A DNA stretch of 11,872 nucleotides from Chloroflexota bacterium (GTDB lineage Bacteria; Chloroflexota; Chloroflexia; Thermomicrobiales; UBA6265): NCBI GenBank assembly GCA_023423795.1, contig JAFAEX010000238.1, positions 1 through 11,872 on the forward strand, given 5' to 3'. Position 1 is the first letter of the stretch, and every line of letters starts with the position of its first letter. The notes below the pieces were generated by a model. The model ran no database searches and was not told the DNA's origin. It was given only the letters and a program-made list of their open reading frames with translations. The translations under genes were made by a program, and so were the position numbers. Of this stretch, positions 6,423-11,872 are shown one piece after another.

Positions 6423-6809
6423 TCACATCCGGGCGCCGTCGGGAATCGGCGCGCCCCGCTTCGCTGATGATTCAGTCTGCGTCGAGACGGTGACGGCGGT
6501 CTCGAACACGGCGACGGCGACGAGGCACCCGGCGATCCGGCTATCCTCGATGCCGGGCAGGGCCGGCAGCGCGAGTGTCGTCAGCGCGTTCGCCCCGTCC
6601 AGCGCGAAGTGGGCCGGCAACGGCAGGATGCGGAGCACGCCGAGTTCGTAGTCGGTGAGCAGGCTGTAGGCAACCGTCGCGCCGGCCAGGACGTCGAGCG
6701 CCGACACCAGCCGGGGGTTCCATCCCAGCACCCGCGGCCCGGCGACCAGCATGGCCGCCGACAGGTAGTCGATCGCCCCGTGCGCCTTCGTGGACAGGAA
6801 TCGCGCCAC
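6423..6809 (-). CDS. Small four-helix membrane protein, SPW-repeat-like
   Basis: A 128-residue membrane protein with four hydrophobic segments (about 11-30, 34-54, 64-86 and 91-112). It has an internal duplication: AHGAIDYLSAAMLVAGPRVL (9-28) aligns with AHFALDGANALTTLALPALP (66-85), each beginning AH-x3-D. This two-repeat layout, and YSLLTDYELG (48-57), resemble small SPW-repeat membrane proteins, though the Ser-Pro-Trp motif itself is not kept. The function of that family is unknown. The GTG start at 6809 is supported by GGGAGGAG six bases upstream. The C-terminal tail (113-128) is polar. The gene is divergent from recQ, with about 150 bases between the two starts, and convergent with the protease operon. 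Confidence 0.82.
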   Translation of the reverse strand: MARFLSTKAHGAIDYLSAAMLVAGPRVLGWNPRLVSALDVLAGATVAYSLLTDYELGVLRILPLPAHFALDGANALTTLALPALPGIEDSRIAGCLVAVAVFETAVTVSTQTESSAKRGAPIPDGARM

Positions 6810-6960
6810 GTCCGTCTCCTCCCGTTCGCGGATCGGGTAGCCTCGCCGGACCGGTCGCGCCCCGCTGGCAGCGGCCCGGTCCTCTCGGCACGCCGAATGC
6901 ATAAGGCGGGCCAGGGAGGTGCGGCTGCGCACCGACGTCGGGAAGCGGCGAGGGTGCGCG

Positions 6961-8607
6961 GTGGCGCGGCGGCGAACGGCACGAACGATCGACAAGACGG
7001 CGCGCGACCGGTTCGGGTTCGACCACCTGCGCCCCGGCCAGCGCGAGGCCATCGAGGCGGTGCTCGCCGGGCGCGATACGCTGGCCGTCCTGCCGACCGG
7101 CGCCGGCAAGAGCGCCATTTACCAGATCGCCGGCACGCTGCTCGACGGCCCCACCATCGTCGTCTCCCCGCTCATCGCCCTCCAGCGCGACCAGGCCGAG
7201 GCCATCGCCGACCAGGATTCGGGCGGCGCGGTGCGGTTGAACTCGACCCTCTCGAACGGGGCGCGTGAGGACGCGCTGGCGGAGTTCGCGGCCGGCGAAA
7301 CCGAATTCCTGCTGCTGGCGCCGGAGCAACTGGCCAACCCGGAAACGCTGGAGCGGCTGGCGGCGGCGGAACCCTCGCTGTTCGTGGTGGACGAAGCCCA
7401 CTGCATCAGCGACTGGGGCCACGACTTCCGGCCGGACTACCTGCGGCTGGGCGCGGTCGCCGCGTCGCTCGGCGACCCGATCCTGCTGGCGCTCACGGCG
7501 ACCGCCGCGCCTCCCGTGCGCGACGAAATCGTAACGCGGCTCGGGATGGTCGATCCGGTGGTCATCGTCCAGAGTTTCGACCGGCCGAACATCCGCCTGT
7601 CGGTCGAGCGGTTCACCGACGAGGACGACAAGTTCGCCGCCGTCGCCGATTTCGTGGCGAAGGCGACGAAGCCAGGGATCGTCTACGCGGCGACGCGCAG
7701 CCGGTGCGAGGATCTCGCCGCCGCCCTTCGCGAGCGCGGCGTCGAAGCCCTCCCCTACCACGCCGGGTTGCCGCACGCCGAGCGCGAGGCCGCCCAGACG
7801 GCGTTCATGGACGGCGGCCTGCCGGTGGTGGTGGCGACGACCGCCTTCGGCATGGGCATCGACAAGGCCGGCGTCCGCTTCGTCGCCCACCTCGACATCA
7901 GCGAAAGCCTCGACTCCTACTACCAGGAGATCGGCCGCGCCGGGCGCGACGGAGAACCCGCCGAGGCCCGCCTCTTCTACCGGTCCGGCGACCTCGACCT
8001 CCGGCGGTTCTTCGCGGCGTCCGGCAAACTCGAGGCAGAGGAGGCCCAGCAGATCGCCGAAGCGGTCCGCCGCTCGCGACGCGCCGTCGAGCCCGGCTGG
8101 CTGGCCGACAAACTCGACCTGTCGAAGAACAGGCTGGCGGTCGCCCTGGCGCGGCTCGACGAGGCGGGCGCGGTCCGCCTGCTGCCGACCGGCGGCGCGG
8201 AACCCGTACCCGGAGCGGACATCGCCGCGGCGGCCGCGGCGGCCGCCGAGCGGCAGGAGGAACGGCGGCGTTTTGCCCGCTCGCGGGTGGAGATGGCCCG
8301 CGCCTACGCCGACGGCGAAGGCTGCCGCCGCGCGTTCCTGCTCGGGTACTTCGGCGAAGGTTTCGAGCCACCGTGCGGCAATTGCGATGCATGCGAAGCG
8401 GGCCACGGCGCGCACGCGGGTGCGAGCGACGACCTGTTCGCCGTCGGCACGGGCGTCACCCACGAACGCTGGGGCGACGGCTCGGTGGTCCGCAGCGAAA
8501 TCGGCACGGTCACGGTCCTGTTCGAAAGCGCCGGATACCGGACGCTGGACCGCGCCCTCGTGCTGGCCGAACGGCTGCTCCGGCCGGCGACGGAGGCCGT
8601 TGCATGA
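6961..8607 (+). CDS. recQ: RecQ-family ATP-dependent DNA helicase
   Basis: A 548-residue superfamily 2 helicase that unwinds DNA 3' to 5' in recombination and repair. All core motifs are present: motif 0 FGFDHLRPGQREA with Gln27, Walker A PTGAGKS (45-51), motif Ia VVSPLIALQRDQ, DEAH (144-147) followed by the RecQ aromatic-rich loop CISDWGHDFRPDY, motif III LALTAT, motif V ATTAFGMGIDK, and motif VI QEIGRAGRDG (322-331). The zinc-binding cysteines are Cys455, Cys472, Cys475 and Cys478 (CGNCDAC). About 100 residues lie between the core and the first Cys, including a winged-helix-like segment (361-410), an Ala-rich run and a charged helix. The C-terminus (492-540) looks like a small beta domain, GTGVTHERWGDGSVVRSEIG, instead of the usual winged helix and HRDC. 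I prefer GTG 6961, with GAGGG six bases upstream; GTG 6919 (14 residues longer, AAGGCGG upstream) is possible. Confidence 0.94.
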   Translation: MARRRTARTIDKTARDRFGFDHLRPGQREAIEAVLAGRDTLAVLPTGAGKSAIYQIAGTLLDGPTIVVSPLIALQRDQAEAIADQDSGGAVRLNSTLSNGAREDALAEFAAGETEFLLLAPEQLANPETLERLAAAEPSLFVVDEAHCISDWGHDFRPDYLRLGAVAASLGDPILLALTATAAPPVRDEIVTRLGMVDPVVIVQSFDRPNIRLSVERFTDEDDKFAAVADFVAKATKPGIVYAATRSRCEDLAAALRERGVEALPYHAGLPHAEREAAQTAFMDGGLPVVVATTAFGMGIDKAGVRFVAHLDISESLDSYYQEIGRAGRDGEPAEARLFYRSGDLDLRRFFAASGKLEAEEAQQIAEAVRRSRRAVEPGWLADKLDLSKNRLAVALARLDEAGAVRLLPTGGAEPVPGADIAAAAAAAAERQEERRRFARSRVEMARAYADGEGCRRAFLLGYFGEGFEPPCGNCDACEAGHGAHAGASDDLFAVGTGVTHERWGDGSVVRSEIGTVTVLFESAGYRTLDRALVLAERLLRPATEAVA

Positions 8608-8759
8608 GGAACCGCAGCCCGGTTTCACAGCGAAAGGACGACACCCACCCGACAACGGAACGACGCCCGGATGCGCGTCCGCGCCGCGCCTGTCGGCAGA
8701 AATGCGTGCACGGATGCTCGAAATGCCGGAAAACCCGGCTGGAGGGCAAACCAAATTGA
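8604..8759 (+). CDS. Small Cys-rich ORF coupled to recQ
   Basis: A 51-residue ORF whose ATG overlaps the recQ stop as ATGA. GGAGG at 8592-8596 sits seven bases upstream, a strong ribosome site inside the end of recQ. The product is very basic and has one compact cysteine cluster, CRQKCVHGCSKC (30-41), spaced C-x3-C-x3-C-x2-C, which could bind a metal ion or nucleic acid. I recognise no family. The ATGA overlap and good ribosome site suggest real, coupled translation, but the frame is short and high-GC DNA yields many chance ORFs, so this is an open call. Confidence 0.5.
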   Translation: MRNRSPVSQRKDDTHPTTERRPDARPRRACRQKCVHGCSKCRKTRLEGKPN

Positions 8760-8800
8760 CCAGCGATCCGTACAGTCAGCAGGAAGGGGTGGGTTTTCCG

Positions 8801-8980
8801 ATGCCCGCCAGACTGGGGAGTTCCATGCCCGGCCCGCGCACAATCACCGATACCCTCGCAGATCGCCTCGCGGACATCCTCGACCGCATCGCCGGCTCCA
8901 TCGCCGCCCCGGCCAAGCCGGCGCCCGTGCCGGTTCCGGTGCGCTCCAATCCCCCGTACCGGCGCGCGGTTCGCCGCTAG
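8801..8980 (+). CDS. Possible small ORF with amphipathic helix and Pro-rich tail
   Basis: A 59-residue frame downstream of the Cys-rich ORF. ITDTLADRLADILDRIAGSI would form a regular amphipathic helix, followed by an Ala/Pro/Val-rich linker (APAKPAPVPVPV) and a basic end. Three starts are possible: TTG 8756, overlapping the previous stop as TTGA with GGAGGG nine bases before it; ATG 8801, with AGGAAGGGG upstream; and ATG 8825, with GGGGAG four bases upstream. I know of no family. The helix periodicity and ribosome sites favour a real gene, but confidence is low. Confidence 0.35.
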   Translation: MPARLGSSMPGPRTITDTLADRLADILDRIAGSIAAPAKPAPVPVPVRSNPPYRRAVRR

Positions 8981-9277
8981 CCGAAGACGTTAGAACGGCC
9001 AACCCGGCGCTCCGCTCACGCCCCGCGCCGTGCCCGGACGACGATGTCCGGCAGGACGCTCTGCCCGCCTGGAGTTCCCACCGAACCCGGTGTCCCGGTG
9101 TGCATCTGGCCGCCCGGCTCGGATGATCGATCCGGCACGGAGTTACCAGCCCGACCGGCGGCACGCCTACCCCCCTGGGTCTCCACATCAAGACCCGGTG
9201 CACGCCCTGCGCCGCGCGCTCCGCCACGCGGTAGGATGGCGCGACCGGGATTCGATGCCGCACGCAGGGGAAGCCAC

Positions 9278-9709
9278 GTGACCGACCATCTCGAACGCAA
9301 CAAGGAATCCGTGCGCCGCTTCTTCCAGGAAATCTGGAACGACGGCGACGAGTCGGCAATCGACCGTTACCTCGCCGAGGACGCGGCGGGCAACGACCCG
9401 AAGTTCGGGGTCGGCCGGGAGTCTTTCCGCCGGCAGTGGCGCAAGTGGCAGGCCGCCTTCCCCGACATCCACTTCGAACTGGAGGAACTGGTCGCCGAGG
9501 GCGACACCGTCGTCTCCCGCTGGACGCTGACCGGCACCCACACGGGAGAGTTCCTCGGCGTCGCGCCGACCGGGCGCGCGGTCCGCGTCTCCGGCATGAG
9601 CCTCGACCACCTCCGCGACGGCATGGTCGTCTCCGGATTCGACGGTTGGGATGCCCTCGGATTCCGCCAGCAACTCGGCATTATTCCGCCGGACCCCGAC
9701 GACGCCTGA
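9278..9709 (+). CDS. SnoaL-like / ester cyclase family protein (NTF2-like fold)
   Basis: A 143-residue cytoplasmic protein of the SnoaL-like ester cyclase group, cone-shaped alpha+beta barrels related to NTF2. Typical segments are NKESVRRFFQEIWNDGDESA (8-27), FPDIHFELEELVAEGDTVVS (61-80), RWTLTGTHTGEFLGVAPTGR (81-100), and SLDHLRDGMVVSGFDGWDAL (108-127). Named members cyclise polyketides, but most stand-alone bacterial copies like this have no assigned substrate, and nothing nearby suggests polyketide synthesis. Length is normal for the family. The GTG start at 9278 is chosen because AGGGGAAG (9266-9273) precedes it and the NKE motif then falls at the usual distance; ATG 9236 in the same frame is an alternative. 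TAGGAT at 9232-9237 could be a -10 box. The gene ends 10 bases from the convergent apt stop. Confidence 0.9.
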   Translation: MTDHLERNKESVRRFFQEIWNDGDESAIDRYLAEDAAGNDPKFGVGRESFRRQWRKWQAAFPDIHFELEELVAEGDTVVSRWTLTGTHTGEFLGVAPTGRAVRVSGMSLDHLRDGMVVSGFDGWDALGFRQQLGIIPPDPDDA

Positions 9710-9719
9710 CCGGCTCCCG

Positions 9720-10250
9720 TCAATAGACCACGAGGCTCGTGATGGGGTAGCCGGGCAGGCGGTCGCGGCCGCGCAGGTCGGCCAGTTCGACGAGGACGGC
9801 CACCCCGGAAACGACCCCGCCCAGCCGCTCCACGAGCGTGGCGGCGGCGCGCATCGTGCCGCCGGTGGCGAGTACGTCATCCACCAGCAGCACCTTCTGG
9901 CCGGGCCGGATCGCGTCGCGGTGGATCTCCATCGTGTTGGACGCGTATTCGAGGTCGTACGACTCCCGCTCGGTGGCGGCGGGCAGGCGGCCCAGTTTGC
10001 GCACGGGGACGAACCCCGCGCCGAGGTGGACGGCGACCGGCGCCCCGAAGATGAACCCCCGACTCTCGATGCCAACCGCGATCTCGGCGTCCGGAGCGAC
10101 GGCAGCCATGGCCGCAACGGCCTCGCGCAGCAGGTCGCCATCTGCCAGCAGCGGGGTGATGTCGCGGAAGACGATGCCGACCTCCGGGAAATCGGGAATC
10201 GACCGGATCGCCGCCCGCAGCCGTTCGCCCATGCCGTTGTCGTCCCGCAC
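9720..10250 (-). CDS. apt: Adenine phosphoribosyltransferase
   Basis: Purine salvage enzyme converting adenine and PRPP to AMP and pyrophosphate in the cytoplasm. The 176-residue product matches APRT from end to end: IPDFPEVGIVFRDITPLL (18-35), the base-binding region GIESRGFIFGAP (60-71), VPVRKLGRLP (81-90), the flexible loop with ESYDLEYASNTMEIHRDAI (96-114), and the PRPP loop LLVDDVLATGGT (121-132). Length is standard. The GTG at 10250 is chosen because GGGGAGG lies six bases upstream; ATG 10268 would lie upstream of that site, and ATG 10232 has no ribosome site, although it begins nearest the conserved part. It is transcribed alone, convergent with the SnoaL-like gene. The roughly 270-base gap behind it holds a short GCGCCG/CGGCGC hairpin at 10301-10319 and nothing else I can support. 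Confidence 0.97.
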   Translation of the reverse strand: MRDDNGMGERLRAAIRSIPDFPEVGIVFRDITPLLADGDLLREAVAAMAAVAPDAEIAVGIESRGFIFGAPVAVHLGAGFVPVRKLGRLPAATERESYDLEYASNTMEIHRDAIRPGQKVLLVDDVLATGGTMRAAATLVERLGGVVSGVAVLVELADLRGRDRLPGYPITSLVVY

Positions 10251-10522
10251 TCGGTGCCTCCCCTGCATCATGACGCCGGTCTCGCTGGCACGAGAGTACC
10301 GCGCCGGGCCAAACGGCGCGAACGGGCCATGCGGAATCCGGGTGATTGCGCGAGGTTGCGCCGGCATCGCCCACCGAAGGTCAAGCAGCGCCCTCCGCTC
10401 GATCGCCGGGGTCGCACCGCCTGCCACGCTACGCCTGCCCCACCCCGTCCGGGTGCAGCAGCCCCGCCGGTTGAAGTCCCACCGGGCGCACCCCGACCGC
10501 AAGCGGCCGACCGGACGTCGCT

Positions 10523-11146
10523 TCAGGCGGTTTCGACCTGGCGCGGGTGCTGGCGCAGCGCCATGCCGAGGTTGATCGCTTCGCGCATCTGCTGCGGCAT
10601 GAACGGTTTGGGCACCACCAGCACCGGCCATTCCGGGGTGCCGTGCAGCGGGGCGAGGTCTTCGGAAAAGGCAGTCACCGCCACCAGCGGCACATCCGGC
10701 CAGCGCCGGCGGACCGCCCGGATGAACTCCAGGCCGTCGGCGGCATTCGGCACGTGCACGTCGCTGAGCACCAGCGCGATGGAGCGATCCTCGACCATCG
10801 CCTGCAATCCGTCACGCGGGTTGGCGACGAGCAGCGGGTTGGCCCCGACCGCCTTGACGTATTCGCCCAGGATCTGGGCGATGTCGGGTTCGTCCTCCAG
10901 CACGAGGATGGTCGGCATGCGCGGCCGGCGGACGAAGGTGCCCCGCCCTTGCTCGCGTTGGACGAGCCCTTCCTCTTCGAGCCGCGCCAGCACTTGCCGC
11001 ATGGTGAGCGGCGCCACACCGTAACTCGTGGCGAGGTCGGCGTGGGAGGGCAGTTTGGTGCCTTCCGGGAGGTCGTCGCGGAGGATTCGCTGCCGCAACG
11101 CTTCGAGCACGCGAGTGGCGCGCGGCCCGAGTCGGTAAGCGGCCAT
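10523..11146 (-). CDS. GntR-type winged helix fused to a C-terminal response-regulator receiver domain
   Basis: A 207-residue regulator with an unusual order. Residues 6-74 are a GntR-type winged helix: LRQRILRDDLPEGTKLPSHADLATSYGVAPLTMRQ (17-51, shown here as a position range with key blocks LPEGTKLPS and LARLEEEGLVQREQGRGT). Residues 79-200 are a CheY-like receiver with acidic residues Glu84/Asp85 (LVLEDEPD), phospho-acceptor Asp129 (LVLSDVHVP), Thr158 (VAVTAF) and Lys180 (VVPKPF), so it should accept phosphate. Typical two-component regulators put the receiver first, and typical GntR proteins carry a ligand-binding C-terminus. GGAGG lies four bases before the ATG at 11146. No histidine kinase is adjacent, so it is an orphan in this window. 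The divergent neighbour is a universal stress protein; joint control is possible but unproven. Confidence 0.92.
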   Translation of the reverse strand: MAAYRLGPRATRVLEALRQRILRDDLPEGTKLPSHADLATSYGVAPLTMRQVLARLEEEGLVQREQGRGTFVRRPRMPTILVLEDEPDIAQILGEYVKAVGANPLLVANPRDGLQAMVEDRSIALVLSDVHVPNAADGLEFIRAVRRRWPDVPLVAVTAFSEDLAPLHGTPEWPVLVVPKPFMPQQMREAINLGMALRQHPRQVETA

Positions 11147-11518
11147 GATTCCTCCATCCCCTCGGACGAACGGCGTGTCGTCCCAAAACGGGGCAATAGG
11201 CTAGCACGGTTATGCGATGGTGCACATCCGTTGGTCACGAACAGGTGTCCAACCGCCGCGCCGCTACAACAACCACGCGACCGGGTGTTCGGTGCAAGGT
11301 GTCGAGAACGACGCACCGGCGGAGCCAGGGCCGAGCGGGAGCCCGCGGCAACGAAGTGCGAAGGAGCGGAAGACCAGGTCTGTCCGGGCGACCGGCGCAG
11401 GGCGATTGCCGGCCACCGAAAGCCGGGCGTGGGCCGGGCAGACGGCGGCACAATAGGGGATCATTGGACCGGACGCGGACGCGGCCGACCATTCCCGCCG
11501 CGCCGGAGGAACCCCGCC
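11147..11518. other. Divergent intergenic region between the GntR-receiver and usp genes
   Basis: A 372-base region between divergent genes with no convincing gene; the plus-strand frame across 11217-11456 encodes a low-complexity peptide without a ribosome site. It holds the ribosome sites of both neighbours. CACAAT at 11450-11455 on the plus strand is a possible -10 for usp, with no good -35. Short hairpins occur (CGGTGC/GCACCG near 11289-11323; GCGGG/CCCGC near 11337), neither followed by a U-tract. Operators for the GntR-type regulator would be expected here if it controls itself or usp, but I could not point to a convincing palindrome. Confidence 0.5.
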
Positions 11519-11872
11519 ATGTACCGACGCATCCTCGTGCCGATGGACGGCTCGGACAGCGCCGACGCGGCGCTCCCGTGGGCGGCGACGTTGCCGTGCG
11601 AACGGGTGCTGCTGCTGCGCGTCGAAGCAGGCGGCGAGGGCGACCCGCCCTCAGCCGATTTCGGCCACGCGGCAGAAAAACTGGCGACGGCGGGCCGGAT
11701 CGTCGAGCAGCAGGTCGTCCGCGGCGACCCCGCCGAAGAGATCGTGCGCGCGGCGCGGGACGCCGACCTGATCGTGATGGGCACGCGGGCGCGCGGCGCG
11801 GGCGGCCGCCGGATCTACGGCAGCGTCGCCGACCGGGTCGCCCGCCACGCGCCGACGCCGACGCTGCTGGTG
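11519..11872 (+). CDS. Universal stress protein (UspA family), 3' end cut by window
   Basis: The N-terminal 118 residues of a Usp-domain protein; no stop is reached, so a C-terminal piece, perhaps a second Usp domain, is missing. RILVPMDGSDSADAALPWA (4-22) is the family's first strand and helix, followed by VVRGDPAEEIVRAARDADLI (66-85) and the nucleotide-binding stretch VMGTRARGAGGRRIYGSVAD (86-105). The GTR...G...GS pattern is like that of ATP-binding Usp proteins. The segment between the first strand and VVRGDP is shorter than in many relatives. GGAGGA at 11505-11510, eight bases before the ATG, fixes the start. Its role is general stress tolerance in the family; no specific condition can be read here. 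Confidence 0.92.
   Translation, partial: MYRRILVPMDGSDSADAALPWAATLPCERVLLLRVEAGGEGDPPSADFGHAAEKLATAGRIVEQQVVRGDPAEEIVRAARDADLIVMGTRARGAGGRRIYGSVADRVARHAPTPTLLV

Noticed and set aside
6541..8754. A 737-codon open frame on the minus strand across recQ
   Set aside because: It is antisense to a helicase with every motif intact, its peptide is low-complexity Arg/Gly/Asp-rich, and long antisense frames are expected in DNA of this GC content.
9044..9277. Upstream extension of the SnoaL-like gene
   Set aside because: The extra residues are Pro/Arg/Gly-rich and outside the family; AGGGGAAG before GTG 9278 gives a family-length protein.
9728..9740. Short palindrome CACGAG-G-CTCGTG near the end of apt
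   Set aside because: It lies inside the conserved apt coding region, is only six bases per arm and has no U-tract; I do not call it a terminator.
10251..10522. Possible gene or terminator in the gap between apt and the regulator
   Set aside because: Frames here lack ribosome sites and family features; the small hairpins have no U-tract. I see nothing else in it.
11217..11456. 79-codon plus-strand frame between the regulator and usp
   Set aside because: No ribosome site, no recognisable motif, and a composition typical of non-coding GC-rich DNA.

Overview
This is a high-GC bacterial window with dense, short-spaced genes, strong purine-rich ribosome binding sites and frequent GTG starts (I place GTG starts at 981, 4381, 6809, 6961, 9278 and 10250). 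The gene mix (a split sugar ABC permease pair without its ATPase, Uma2-family nucleases, secreted trypsin-like proteases, a universal stress protein, a SnoaL-like protein) and codon use suggest a Chloroflexota bacterium, perhaps of the Thermomicrobia type. That placement is an inference from gene content; no marker gene in the window proves it.

Layout. 65-1856: two carbohydrate ABC transporter permeases in one operon; the solute-binding protein is presumably just upstream, outside the window. 1880-3024: two tandem Uma2/DUF820-type PD-(D/E)XK genes, the second with a disturbed N-terminus. 3021-3935 (minus): an APRT-like phosphoribosyltransferase-fold protein whose PRPP loop looks degenerate; its stop codon overlaps the second Uma2 stop in one CTAG. 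3936-4380: a divergent intergenic region with a likely -10 box and a REP-like inverted repeat. 4381-6172: two tandem secreted S1 (trypsin-like) serine proteases. 6173-6422: a second, perfect copy of the inverted repeat. 6423-6809 (minus): a small four-helix membrane protein with two internal repeats, resembling SPW-repeat proteins. 6961-8607: a RecQ-family helicase of unusual domain order, followed by a tiny Cys-rich ORF in ATGA overlap and possibly another small ORF. 9278-9709: SnoaL-like/ester-cyclase-type protein. 9720-10250 (minus): adenine phosphoribosyltransferase. 10523-11146 (minus): a GntR-type DNA-binding domain fused in front of a receiver domain. 11519 to the window end: universal stress protein, cut by the edge.

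How the parts relate. The permeases form one sugar-uptake unit. The two proteases are paralogues in one transcription unit and are probably exported; one has a trypsin-type activation site and a standard S1 pocket, the other has neither, so they may have divided roles. The protease pair is bracketed by the two copies of the inverted repeat. APRT is a housekeeping purine salvage enzyme, and the receiver-containing regulator has no partner kinase in view.

I see no rRNA, tRNA, CRISPR array, transposase or phage gene. The most unusual items are the HTH-first GntR-receiver fusion, the Gly226-to-Ala protease S1 pocket, the RecQ domain arrangement with its coupled Cys-rich micro-ORF, and the APRT-like protein without a canonical PRPP loop. 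None amounts to a clearly new multi-gene system on sequence alone.
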